A stretch of DNA of 64,000 bases from Hyphomicrobiales bacterium (GTDB lineage: Bacteria; Pseudomonadota; Alphaproteobacteria; Rhizobiales; Rhizobiaceae), in NCBI GenBank assembly GCA_002401155.1, contig NVSG01000002.1, forward strand, positions 407,462 to 471,461, read 5' to 3'. A model generated the notes under the pieces. It did not search any database. It was not told where the DNA came from and worked only from the letters and a program-made list of their open reading frames with translations. Positions 55,852-64,000 of the stretch are shown here, piece by piece (position 1 is the stretch's first letter; each line of letters starts with the position of its first letter). The translations under genes and the position numbers were made by a program.

Positions 55852-58845
55852 TTGGATAGTTTGAACACGCTCGAAACCCGCATGGTATCGAGCTCTGAGG
55901 AAATAGATGAATTATTGGGCCTGCTGCTTGAGCGGGTGCCTGCCGATGACTTGCTGAAAAATCCCACTCTCAAAAAAATCTTTCAAAATCAGTACCATGA
56001 TGAAGATCAAGGCGAAGATCAAATTGTCTGGCAGCAATTGGGGCTAGCCGTAAATGCCATGAAAGATGGTTTTCTGCTTTGGGACAAGGATGATCGTCTG
56101 CTGGTTGCAAATGATGCCATGAAGGATGAATTTCCCGGGATAGATGACCCGCTTGGAAAAACAGCTTTCGAACTGTTTTCTGCCTTAGCCAGCTCAGGCG
56201 CTGTACCTTCGGCTGTCGGCCGGGAGGAGGCGTGGGTTACCAAGCAATTAGCACACCGCGATAATGATTTTGGAAAAGAGATCGTTTTCCAGACCAGTGA
56301 TGGTCGCTGGATTGCCCGATGGGACCACATGACGGAACATGGGCACAGAGTCTCAATTCGAAGTGACATCTCCGAGCAGAGAAATCGTGAGAACATGCTG
56401 GAATCCGTGGTGGACAATGCTCAAGAAGGCATTTTAATCACCAATAAAAATAATGCAGTGTTGATCGTCAGTGATCGTTATTGCGAAATGTTCGGCATTG
56501 ATTCGCAGATATTGAAGGAAAAACAAGATTTGGGTGAACAGGTTCGTTTTGATCTGGCCACCCTTAAATCCCTCCAGAACAGCGAGGCAGACATGGATGC
56601 CCGTGCCGCAACCATGCCATTTAATTTCATTGATGAGGCATCGAACCACCCCGTCGACGTTGAATTGCCAAATGGCAATGTCTATCGTTTCAAATGCAAA
56701 ATACTGCCTGATGGTCAATTGCTTCACAGCTATTTTGACCTAACCAAAGACAAGCAGCATGAACATGAACTTCAAGAAGCCCGTGTTGCTCTGCAAGTGC
56801 ACGAAGCCCTCGTTGAGGAAGCTCTGGAAGTCATGGTTCAAGGCATCATGGTCTGTGACGATGACCATATCATTCTGGCTAATGAAAAAATTGCCGAAAT
56901 TACCAATATTCCCACGGAGTATTTTGAAATCGGGCGGGATTGGAAAGATTATCTGCGTTATTCTTTGGAGCGCGGAGATTTCGGCGAAGGTGAAGAAGCA
57001 AAGCGTCAGTTCGAAAACATTCTCGAAAGCGCTGCAATTGGTAAGGGCGCGTATATCGAGCGAACCACGGGCGATGGAAGATATATAGCCGTCACCGCAA
57101 ATACGCGTGAAGGTGGTGGAAGGGTCGTCACCTATGTCGATATCACTGAGACCAAAGAGCGCGAACTCCAGCTTGAGAAAGCATTGACCTCTTCCAAAGC
57201 TGCAGACCGGGCCAAATCTGAATTCCTAGCCAATATGAGCCACGAAATTCGCACGCCAATGAATGGTGTGATGGGCATGGCGGAACTTCTGGCGCGCACT
57301 CAACTGGATGCCAAGCAAAAAACATTCACAGATATCATCGTGAAATCGGGTGCCGCTCTGCTCACCATCATCAATGATATTCTCGATTTTTCAAAAATTG
57401 ACGCCGGCCAGATGGAGCTTGACCCAGCGCCTTTCCGGCTGCATGAGGCAATTGAAGATGTGGCCACATTGGTTTCATCCCGCGCTGTCGAAAAAGATCT
57501 GGAGCTGGCCGTTCGTATCGACCCGAACCTGTCGGAAATGTTTGTCGGAGACGTCGGGCGCATTCGGCAGATCGTGACAAACCTCCTGGGTAATGCCGTG
57601 AAGTTCACTGACCACGGTCATGTATTCGTCAATGTAACAGGCGAAACGCAAGGGGGGGATGAACCTGCCTCGAAACTGCTTTTCCAGATTACAGATACAG
57701 GCATCGGCATTCCAGAAGAAAAACGCACCGCGATTTTTGAAAAATTCTCGCAGGTGGATGAAAGCGCCACGCGCAAACACGAAGGCACGGGGCTGGGTCT
57801 GGCAATTGCTTCGTCACTGGTAGAGCTGATGGGCGGAGAAATCGGCATCGAAAGCACTGTGGGTGAGGGGTCAACCTTCTGGTTCTCCATCACATTGCCG
57901 ATCCATAAGGATGCTTCCGCCAAAAAGCGTGTGCCAGTGGATGTCTCTGGCGCGCGCGTGTTGATCATTGATGATAATGAGGTCAACCGCGAAATTCTTT
58001 CCGAACAAATGGCCGTATGGAAATTTGATAGTGCTGCATGTTCTTCCGGCAGCGAAGCGTTGGCGATGATGCGCGCAGCTCGCGAACAGGGCGTTACCAT
58101 CGATGTTGTTATTCTCGATTATCACATGCCTGAAATGAACGGCGCTGATCTGGCCCGCATCATGGCCGCTGATAATGATCTCTCAGATATTCCCATCATC
58201 ATGCTGACATCTGTTGACCAGATGGAAGATGGCCGTTTGTTCTCCTCCCTCAAAATTCAGGGCCATCTCACCAAACCTGCTCGCTCCGCACTGATGCTGG
58301 AAACTCTGGTTGATGTTTTGCAGGACAGTCGGGAAGATTATACTGAGGTTTTTGAAGGCATCCGAATCGCTAAGGCACTCGGTGGCTACGTGGAAAAATC
58401 GGCGATCAAACAAATAACCCCTGTTAAGAACGCCGATAATGGCCAGATAGACATTCTGATTGCTGAAGATAACGAGGTAAACCAGATTGTCTTCACACAA
58501 ATCCTTGAAACAAGTGGCTACAGTTTCAAAATCGCTTCCAATGGAATTGAAGCGCTGGAAATGTACGAACGTTATCAACCCAGATTGATTTGTATGGATG
58601 TATCTATGCCGCAAATGAATGGCCATGAGGCAACCCGGGAAATCAGAAAACGCGAAGCTGACAGCGATCACCATACCCCGATTATTGGCGTTACCGCGCA
58701 CGCCATCAAGGGCGACCGGGAAAAATGCATCGAAGCGGGCATGGACGATTATCTCTCCAAACCTGTGTCACCCAATGCGTTGGAAGAAAAAATCCATAGA
58801 TGGATCAGCGATGAAAACGATCAATCTGGTGCGCAATCAGCATAG
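55852..58845 (+). CDS. Cytosolic PAS-domain hybrid histidine kinase with two receiver domains
   Basis: About 997 residues with no membrane helix. PAS-like domains (about 60-180, 190-305 and 315-430) precede the HisKA box FLANMSHEIRTPMNGVMGMA near residue 460. The HATPase domain has N and G boxes (NLLGNAVKFTDHGHV, ITDTGIGIPEEK, GTGLGLAIA). Two receivers follow: VLIIDDNEVNRE with Asp in VILDYHMPEMNG (about 765), and ILIAEDNEVNQ with Asp in LICMDVSMPQMNG (about 910). No Hpt domain is present, so phosphate must go to a separate partner. The TTG start is uncertain; ATG at 55882 is possible. Confidence 0.9.
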   Translation: MDSLNTLETRMVSSSEEIDELLGLLLERVPADDLLKNPTLKKIFQNQYHDEDQGEDQIVWQQLGLAVNAMKDGFLLWDKDDRLLVANDAMKDEFPGIDDPLGKTAFELFSALASSGAVPSAVGREEAWVTKQLAHRDNDFGKEIVFQTSDGRWIARWDHMTEHGHRVSIRSDISEQRNRENMLESVVDNAQEGILITNKNNAVLIVSDRYCEMFGIDSQILKEKQDLGEQVRFDLATLKSLQNSEADMDARAATMPFNFIDEASNHPVDVELPNGNVYRFKCKILPDGQLLHSYFDLTKDKQHEHELQEARVALQVHEALVEEALEVMVQGIMVCDDDHIILANEKIAEITNIPTEYFEIGRDWKDYLRYSLERGDFGEGEEAKRQFENILESAAIGKGAYIERTTGDGRYIAVTANTREGGGRVVTYVDITETKERELQLEKALTSSKAADRAKSEFLANMSHEIRTPMNGVMGMAELLARTQLDAKQKTFTDIIVKSGAALLTIINDILDFSKIDAGQMELDPAPFRLHEAIEDVATLVSSRAVEKDLELAVRIDPNLSEMFVGDVGRIRQIVTNLLGNAVKFTDHGHVFVNVTGETQGGDEPASKLLFQITDTGIGIPEEKRTAIFEKFSQVDESATRKHEGTGLGLAIASSLVELMGGEIGIESTVGEGSTFWFSITLPIHKDASAKKRVPVDVSGARVLIIDDNEVNREILSEQMAVWKFDSAACSSGSEALAMMRAAREQGVTIDVVILDYHMPEMNGADLARIMAADNDLSDIPIIMLTSVDQMEDGRLFSSLKIQGHLTKPARSALMLETLVDVLQDSREDYTEVFEGIRIAKALGGYVEKSAIKQITPVKNADNGQIDILIAEDNEVNQIVFTQILETSGYSFKIASNGIEALEMYERYQPRLICMDVSMPQMNGHEATREIRKREADSDHHTPIIGVTAHAIKGDREKCIEAGMDDYLSKPVSPNALEEKIHRWISDENDQSGAQSA

Positions 58846-58859
58846 AATACATTAACTGC

Positions 58860-58890
58860 TTGACCTTCCAGTGACTGGAACCCTCATGTA
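58860..58890 (+). promoter_or_regulatory. CueR-type copper-responsive promoter of the P-type ATPase
   Basis: A -35 element TTGACC (58860-58865) and a -10-like CATGTA (58885-58890) are 19 bases apart, the stretched spacing of MerR-family promoters. The spacer holds the perfect palindrome TTCCAGTGACTGGAA (58866-58880), in the same place and form as the CueR operator before E. coli copA. The cognate regulator is encoded two genes downstream. Confidence 0.8.
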
Positions 58891-58923
58891 TGGTGCCAGT
58901 CATTCAATTATGGAACTCAGGCA

Positions 58924-61230
58924 ATGGATATAAAAGCAGATACAGCAATCGACCCCGTATGCGGCATGACCGTGAAATTAGATGCTGGAAAACCCACGCT
59001 GAACTATAAAAATGAGAATTATCATTTTTGTATGCAACGGTGTCATGACCGCTTTGATGCTGATCCATACTTCTTTTTGTCCGGCGCTAACAAACGTCAG
59101 GTGAAAGCCGCTCCCAAGGATGCGCGCTATACCTGCCCGATGGATCCCGAAATCATTCAGGACGGCCCCGGGACCTGTCCGATTTGCGGCATGGCGCTGG
59201 AGCCAATGGGCGGAGTTTCCGATGGCCCCAACCACGAATTGATAGATTTTACCCGTCGTTTCTGGGTCAGTGTTTGTGCCGCTGTGCCCCTGTTGATATT
59301 GACCATGGGCCCCATGCTTGGTTTGCCTGTGCGTGAATGGCTGGGGGAGCAAACAGCGAGGTATCTGGAATTTGCTTTGGCAATTCCCGTGATTTTATGG
59401 GCTGCCATGCCGCTTTTTGCGCGGGGGTGGAGTTCGATCAAAACATGGAATCTCAACATGTGGACCCTGATCATGCTGGGGGTATCCGCAGCTTTTGGTT
59501 ACAGCGTCGTCGCATTGTTCTTCCCGCAATTATTCCCCGAACTGGTGCGCGATGCGCAAGGATTTGTACCGGTCTATTTTGAAGCCGCCGTGGTGATAAT
59601 CGCGCTGGTGTTCCTGGGCCAAATGCTCGAATTGCGTGCCCGTGAACGTACCGGCGATGCCATCAAGGCACTGTTGGACCTTGCACCCAAAACCGCTCGC
59701 CGGATCAATGAAGATGGTTCAGAGTATGATGCGCCACTGGAAAATATTCTGGTCGGAGATCGTCTCAGAATACGTCCCGGCGAAACTGTTCCGGTCGACG
59801 GCATCGTGCTGGAAGGAAATTCAAGCGTCGATGAAGCGATGATTACCGGCGAACCCATCGGTGTTGAAAAAACTGAGGGTGCCTCCGTTACCGGTGGCAC
59901 GACCAATCAGAATGGCGCATTGATCATCAAAGCCCAGCGCGTTGGCGGTGATACCACTTTGGCAAAAATCATCGACATGGTTTCAAGCGCCCAACGCTCC
60001 AAAGCACCGATGCAGAAACTGGCCGACAGAGTTGCCGGTTATTTCGTTCCAGCCGTTGTGGCTGCCGCAATCATCGCCTTCATCACATGGACGATATTTG
60101 GCCCCGAACCTTCATTGATCTACGCCATCGTATCGGCGGTATCCGTTCTCATCATCGCCTGCCCCTGTGCGCTTGGTCTGGCAACGCCCATGTCTATTAT
60201 GACGGCCACAGGTAGGGGCGCGCAAATGGGCGTGCTGATCAAGGATGCCGATGCCCTCGAACAAATGGCGCGGGTGGATACGCTGATCATCGACAAAACC
60301 GGAACGCTCACCGAGGGCAAACCCGTATTGAGCGATGTGGTGTCCTTTGGCGATATGAGCGAAGACGAATTGCTCAGCGTTGCCACCGCTCTGGAACAAA
60401 ATTCGGAACATCCTTTGGCCGATGCCATCATCAAGGGCGCGCAGGAACGTGATCTTAGCGTCGCCTCGTTGGGTGACTTTGAGGCAGTCACCGGCAAAGG
60501 TGTTCAGGGAATTTTGGATGGTAAAAAAGTCGGCCTCGGAAATGCTGCGATGATGGAACATTTGGGCGTATCCGGCAGCACCAACGACGAAGCGGTCACC
60601 ACTCTTCGAGCCACAGGAAAAACCGTGATGTTTGTTGCCGCTGGTGGCAAAATCGCCGGCATGATTGCCGTTTCCGATCCCATTAAAGCAACCACCGCAG
60701 AAGCAATCAGCGCACTACATGCCAGCGGCCTAGCCATCATCATGGCAACAGGCGACAGCGAAGCAACCGCGAAATTTGTCGGCGCAGAATTGGGCATTGA
60801 TGAGGTGCACGCAGGCCTTCTGCCCGAAGAGAAAAAGGCCTTGGTAGATAGCCTCCGGGCGCAAGGAAAAATCGTCGCGATGGCCGGTGATGGCATCAAT
60901 GATTCCCCCGCCCTTGCCAGTGCCGATGTCGGCATCGCCATGGGAAGCGGTGCTGATGTGGCCATCGAAAGCGCAGGGATTACCTTGCTCAAGGGCGATT
61001 TGGCAGGCATCGTGCGGGCACGTAATCTTGCCAACGCAACGCTTAGTAACATCAAGCAAAACCTGTTTTTCGCCTTTGCGTATAATGCCGTCGGTGTACC
61101 GATTGCCGCCGGGATTTTATTTCCGATCACCGGCATGTTAATGTCGCCCATGCTGGCTGCTGCTGCCATGAGCCTTTCATCCGTATCTGTGATTTCAAAT
61201 GCCCTGCGCCTGCGCACAGTAAAATTATAG
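58924..61230 (+). CDS. copA: Copper-exporting P1B-type ATPase with YHS and HMBD metal-binding domains
   Basis: A 768-residue Cu(I) export ATPase of the inner membrane. It has an N-terminal YHS domain (DPVCGMTVKLDAG, then HFCMQRCHDRF, about residues 11-50) and a heavy-metal-binding HMBD (YTCPMDPEI...CPICGMALEPM, about 62-90) in place of the usual HMA domains. The actuator has AMITGEP, the transport site is ACPCALGLATP (about 410), the phosphorylated Asp is in DKTGTLTEGKP (about 457), and SEHPLADA and GDGINDSPALA follow. The CPC motif and the CueR-type operator point to copper. It is co-transcribed with the regulator gene. Confidence 0.94.
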   Translation: MDIKADTAIDPVCGMTVKLDAGKPTLNYKNENYHFCMQRCHDRFDADPYFFLSGANKRQVKAAPKDARYTCPMDPEIIQDGPGTCPICGMALEPMGGVSDGPNHELIDFTRRFWVSVCAAVPLLILTMGPMLGLPVREWLGEQTARYLEFALAIPVILWAAMPLFARGWSSIKTWNLNMWTLIMLGVSAAFGYSVVALFFPQLFPELVRDAQGFVPVYFEAAVVIIALVFLGQMLELRARERTGDAIKALLDLAPKTARRINEDGSEYDAPLENILVGDRLRIRPGETVPVDGIVLEGNSSVDEAMITGEPIGVEKTEGASVTGGTTNQNGALIIKAQRVGGDTTLAKIIDMVSSAQRSKAPMQKLADRVAGYFVPAVVAAAIIAFITWTIFGPEPSLIYAIVSAVSVLIIACPCALGLATPMSIMTATGRGAQMGVLIKDADALEQMARVDTLIIDKTGTLTEGKPVLSDVVSFGDMSEDELLSVATALEQNSEHPLADAIIKGAQERDLSVASLGDFEAVTGKGVQGILDGKKVGLGNAAMMEHLGVSGSTNDEAVTTLRATGKTVMFVAAGGKIAGMIAVSDPIKATTAEAISALHASGLAIIMATGDSEATAKFVGAELGIDEVHAGLLPEEKKALVDSLRAQGKIVAMAGDGINDSPALASADVGIAMGSGADVAIESAGITLLKGDLAGIVRARNLANATLSNIKQNLFFAFAYNAVGVPIAAGILFPITGMLMSPMLAAAAMSLSSVSVISNALRLRTVKL

Positions 61231-61240
61231 GAGTAATATA

Positions 61241-61630
61241 ATGAACATTGGAGCCGCCGCCGAACGTTCAAACCTGCCACCAAAAACCATTCGCTATTAT
61301 GAAGAAATTAAACTGGTAAAACCAGCAAGGGCGCAAAACGGATATCGCGATTATTGCGATGCTGACATTCATCGCTTGAGATTTTTACAACGTTCGCGAA
61401 GTCTCGGATTTTCCATCGAAGAATGCCGTACATTGCTATCTCTTTACGAAGATGAAAACCGAGCCAGCAGCGATGTAAAAGCCCTCGCTTTAGAAAAGAT
61501 CACCGAAATTGATCGCAAGGTCGAGGAACTTCAGGGCCTCAGAAATACCCTTCATGCCCTGGCAGAAAATTGCCACGGCAATGATAAGCCCGATTGTCCA
61601 ATCATCAATGATCTGGCGGGAAAAATTTAG
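61241..61630 (+). CDS. cueR: MerR-family Cu(I)-responsive regulator (CueR/HmrR)
   Basis: A 129-residue MerR-type activator. The winged helix-turn-helix covers residues 1-68 (MNIGAAAERSNLPPKTIRYY), followed by a dimerisation helix. The copper ligands Cys111 and Cys119 are in CHGNDKPDC, matching Cys112 and Cys120 of E. coli CueR in position and spacing. AGGAG precedes the ATG, ten bases after the ATPase gene. It should activate the promoter at 58860-58890, so copper would induce its own sensor together with the pump. Confidence 0.95.
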   Translation: MNIGAAAERSNLPPKTIRYYEEIKLVKPARAQNGYRDYCDADIHRLRFLQRSRSLGFSIEECRTLLSLYEDENRASSDVKALALEKITEIDRKVEELQGLRNTLHALAENCHGNDKPDCPIINDLAGKI

Positions 61631-61639
61631 AGCATATCT

Positions 61640-61746
61640 GACTTAGGTTGACTTGGCTCAGGTGGCAAAGAGCCACCCGGCGCTAGCTGCGCCGCCCATG
61701 CGGAGGGCCCGAGTAAAACGAGGATGCGCCCGTGAGAACAAACAAA
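61640..61746 (+). repeat. Hairpin-rich intergenic repeat, copy F
   Basis: The most complete copy: 5' module GACTTAGGTTGACTTGGC, hairpin I GGTGGC/GCCACC, hairpin II CGGCGC-TAGCT-GCGCCG, CCCATGCGGAGGGCCCGAG, GAGGATGCGCCC and GTGAGAACAAACAAA. It lies between the convergent cueR and GST genes and runs into the terminator hairpin at 61747. Confidence 0.9.
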
Positions 61747-61781
61747 CTAGATCGATTCCGTCAAAGACGGACACGATCTAG
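61747..61781 (-). terminator. Terminator-like hairpin at the end of the GST gene
   Basis: Outer arms CTAGATCG/CGATCTAG (8 bp) and inner arms TCCGTC/GACGGA with an AAA loop. On the minus strand it contains the TAG stop of the GST gene and is followed by TTTGTTTGTTCTCAC, the complement of the end of repeat copy F. It is homologous to the hairpin at 8719-8748. Confidence 0.72.
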
Positions 61782-62422
61782 TCTCTCGCCCGCAAGTCTT
61801 CATAGGAGACCATGGAATATTCGCGATAGGCTGGCCGTTTGCACAGCCCTTTATAATAGCGTTGAATATTCGGATGATCCGCACGCTCGATTTCCATGGT
61901 GTAATAGCGATAAAGAACATGCCCAAATTGTATGTCCGCCATGGTGAAATCCCGGCCCGCAAGATAGGAAAACTCACCTAGTCTTGCTTCAGCGATATCA
62001 AGATATGTAGTCAGTTCTTTTAATGCAGCGCTGATCGCCACCGGGTCTTGTTTTGATGGCGCAGTTCGTATCACCCTTAAGAACACAGGTGTCGTGAATT
62101 TCAGCACGATATTCACCTTTGCCCATTCCATCCATTTATCAATCTGCGCCCGGGCAGCCGGGTCGGATGGCCAAACGGTGTCATTGCCATATTTATTGGC
62201 AAAATGGCGCAAAATGGCGGCAGATTCCCATAGTGGCGTATCGTCCCCATCTTGTATCATGGGGACAGTACCATTTGGGTTCTCCGCAAGATATGCAGCT
62301 GTATCGACGACGCCATGGTTCATTCCTGCATCAATGCGATCGTAACCGATTCCAAGTTCAGCTGCGCACCACAATACCACCTGAACATTGGACGAGTTTT
62401 TCCGGCCCCAAATTTTTATCAT
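61778..62422 (-). CDS. Glutathione S-transferase family protein
   Basis: A 214-residue GST. The N-terminal thioredoxin-like domain (about 1-80) starts IKIWGRKNSSNVQVVLWCAA, with NGTVPMIQD for glutathione binding and LWESAAILRHFANKYG after it. The helical C-terminal domain contains SYLAGRDFTMADIQFGHVLY near residue 155. The Ser in KNSSNVQ is the probable activating residue. GGAG eight bases upstream fixes the ATG at 62422. Its stop codon lies in the hairpin linked to repeat copy F. Confidence 0.93.
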   Translation of the reverse strand: MIKIWGRKNSSNVQVVLWCAAELGIGYDRIDAGMNHGVVDTAAYLAENPNGTVPMIQDGDDTPLWESAAILRHFANKYGNDTVWPSDPAARAQIDKWMEWAKVNIVLKFTTPVFLRVIRTAPSKQDPVAISAALKELTTYLDIAEARLGEFSYLAGRDFTMADIQFGHVLYRYYTMEIERADHPNIQRYYKGLCKRPAYREYSMVSYEDLRARD

Positions 62423-62584
62423 AATCTTTTCTCCACCCACGGATTGGTTCTTCATTTAATCTGAAGTCTATTTTCCACCTTACTTACAGTCAAGGCGTCG
62501 ACCTTGTGTCGCTGTTTATGTTTGGCAATTGCGTTTTTTTGTTCACAGGTTCATCATGTTCCAGCAATCGTGGGAGGATATGTC

Positions 62585-63859
62585 ATGGGATCACTATTAA
62601 TCAGAAATACCAACATCTGGGACGCCAATGCCGGTGAGCTTTTTGCCGGAGCTGTGGAAATCAAGGGAAACCGGATCGATAAAATTCACCGCAAGGATAT
62701 TGAAGCGGCGGATGGTGCAGATGTGATTGACGCTGATGGCAAGACTTTGATGCCCGGCATGGTAGAAGGACACTGCCATCCAAGCTTTGTTGGGATTGAT
62801 ACCAATGCTGATCTTGGCAATATTGGCCCGGAGGAACATACTCTTCGCACCGCTGCCAATATCAAACTGTTATTTGAGCATGGTTTTACCTCGATTTTTG
62901 AAGCCGCCTCCGCCAAGCCGATGATTGGCGTGGTGATAAGGGATGCAATCAATAGTGGTATGATTGTTGGCCCTCGCATGTTGGCCGGAAGCCCCGAATG
63001 CACCACAACCGGCGGCCTTGGCGATGAACGTAAACGCCACATGTATGCCGAGAGCTTTGGCCTTGTGGCCGATGGCCCCTATGAGATGCGCCGCCTTGCA
63101 CGCGAATGCGTTCGCGACAATGTGGACATCATGAAAATCAATATTTCCGGCGATGAATTTGTCTCCCACGCAAAGGCGGAAATCACCACCCTTGAAGAAG
63201 ATGAACTGGCAGCCTTCGTCAGCGTTGCGCGCAATTACGGCAAGAAAATCGCCTGTCACGCCCGTTCATCCAAAAGCGTAAAGATGGCTGCACGCCACAA
63301 AATCGATTGCATCTATCACTGCGATTTTGCCGATGAAGAAGCCCTCGACATGCTGGAGGCGATCAAGGATGTGTCCTTCGTTGGCCCGGCATTCGGGCTG
63401 GTATATAACTGTACCGTCGATGGTGAGGCCAATGGCTTTAGCAAGGAATTGGCCGAAGAGATGGACCTCTTCCGCAAGTTCGATGCATGCTGTGAAACCT
63501 ACCACGAAATCAGAAAACGCGGCATTCGCGTGGTGGTCGGCGGCGACTACGGCTTCAACATTACGCCCATGGGCCAGAACGCCCGCGACATCGAACATTT
63601 CGTCAAATATTTCGGCTATTCAACCAATGAAGCATTGCTCTGTGCCACCAAAGTCGGTGCGGAACTGATGGGATTTGCCGGTGAAGGCGGCGAGGTGAAA
63701 GAAGGATATCTTGCGGACTTGCTGCTGGTGGATGGTAACCCGCTGGATGATGTTTCAATTTTACAGCACCGCGAAAATCTGGCTATGATTATGAAAGACG
63801 GAAAAATCTATAAAGATCCGCGCAAAACTGGCCGCGGCGAAACTGGACTGATTGCATGA
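62585..63859 (+). CDS. Metal-dependent amidohydrolase
   Basis: A 424-residue enzyme of the amidohydrolase superfamily (imidazolonepropionase/prolidase-like branch). The metal set is complete: HxH in MVEGHCHPSFVG near residue 62, the likely carboxylated Lys in IMKINISGDEF near 183, His in IACHARSSKSV near 224, His in CIYHCDFADE near 247, and Asp in VVGGDYGFNITP near 320. It hydrolyses a C-N bond in a small amide or cyclic compound; the substrate is unknown. GGGAGG precedes the ATG at 62585. Its TGA overlaps the start of the next gene. Confidence 0.92.
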   Translation: MGSLLIRNTNIWDANAGELFAGAVEIKGNRIDKIHRKDIEAADGADVIDADGKTLMPGMVEGHCHPSFVGIDTNADLGNIGPEEHTLRTAANIKLLFEHGFTSIFEAASAKPMIGVVIRDAINSGMIVGPRMLAGSPECTTTGGLGDERKRHMYAESFGLVADGPYEMRRLARECVRDNVDIMKINISGDEFVSHAKAEITTLEEDELAAFVSVARNYGKKIACHARSSKSVKMAARHKIDCIYHCDFADEEALDMLEAIKDVSFVGPAFGLVYNCTVDGEANGFSKELAEEMDLFRKFDACCETYHEIRKRGIRVVVGGDYGFNITPMGQNARDIEHFVKYFGYSTNEALLCATKVGAELMGFAGEGGEVKEGYLADLLLVDGNPLDDVSILQHRENLAMIMKDGKIYKDPRKTGRGETGLIA

Positions 63860-64000
63860 ACAAACCGAGCCTTATTCTAATTCCCGGCCTACTTTCAGAT
63901 AAGATTGTCTGGGAGCACGCCGTCGAACATTTTTCAAAAACCATGCCGGTGTTCATCGCTGATCACACGACGCAGGATAATCTAACCGATATGGCAGCCG
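63856..64000 (+). CDS. Alpha/beta hydrolase, 5' part only (cut by window edge)
   Basis: Forty-eight codons from the ATG that overlaps the amidohydrolase TGA by four bases. The start NKPSLILIPGLLSDKIVWE is the first beta strand and HG-type loop of an alpha/beta hydrolase. The catalytic residues lie beyond the window. Coupling to the amidohydrolase suggests the two act in one degradation pathway. Confidence 0.75.
   Translation, partial: MNKPSLILIPGLLSDKIVWEHAVEHFSKTMPVFIADHTTQDNLTDMAA

Overview
The window is about 64 kb of chromosomal sequence from an alphaproteobacterium, most likely of the order Hyphomicrobiales (Rhizobiales). The evidence is gene order that I recognise from that group: ialB-tldD next to ctaC-ctaD-ctaB-coxF-ctaG-ctaE-DUF983-surf1-ispH-thrB-rnhA; HAD hydrolase-ccrM-mutY-DUF721-dsbA-smc; thrC-M16 peptidase-EAL protein; and histone deacetylase-like gene-xseB ... 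tlyA-rRNA methylase. The cell-cycle methylase CcrM, an IalB-family protein and FabI fit the same group. Genus cannot be fixed from sequence reading alone. No tRNA, rRNA, CRISPR array, transposase, integrase or prophage gene was seen. Almost everything is core metabolism or cell biology.

Layout. 0.4-3 kb: a crotonase and a long-form acyl-CoA dehydrogenase form a minus-strand operon with a palindromic operator candidate in front. 3-5.4 kb: the tRNA t6A enzyme Sua5/TsaC and an FAD-linked 2-hydroxyacid dehydrogenase. 5.5-16.3 kb: a minus-strand block holding rRNA methylases, SCO, xseB, a histone-deacetylase-like hydrolase, ribBA, aroC, a phosphatase, fabI, a DnaJ-like protein and a surface-antigen lipoprotein. 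16.3-19 kb: pdxH, tldD, ialB. 19.3-25.9 kb: the aa3 cytochrome c oxidase cluster with heme O synthase and the copper and heme assembly factors; the separate SCO gene at 8 kb serves the same enzyme. 25.9-28.4 kb: ispH, thrB, rnhA. 28.4-37 kb: peroxiredoxin, DsbD alpha-domain protein, AlgH, a c-di-GMP enzyme, an M16 peptidase and thrC. 37-46 kb: lipoprotein, YjbR, HAD hydrolase, ccrM, mutY, a DciA-like protein, DsbA and Smc. 46-55.6 kb: an orphan membrane protein, VOC and DUF3830 proteins, ppdK, a DMT exporter, an omega-aminotransferase, a DUF1499 protein and an MBL hydrolase. 55.8-64 kb: a hybrid histidine kinase, a copper P-type ATPase with its CueR-type regulator, a GST, and an amidohydrolase followed by an alpha/beta hydrolase cut by the window edge.

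The most unusual content is a family of short (about 65-117 bp) hairpin-rich intergenic repeats: eight copies at six loci. They share GC-rich stem-loops and a conserved 3' end, GTGAGAACAAACA. In seven copies that 3' end points toward the 3' end of a gene on the opposite strand or toward a separate hairpin. In four or five it abuts a terminator-like hairpin, so that its complement (TGTTTGTTCTCAC) forms the T-rich tract of that terminator. One stem shows compensatory base changes between copies. The family looks like an element that lives at, or forms part of, intrinsic terminators. I do not recognise it as a named family.

Gene starts were re-chosen where the longest reading frame ran into a neighbour or past a better ribosome binding site. 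Several genes appear to start with TTG or GTG.
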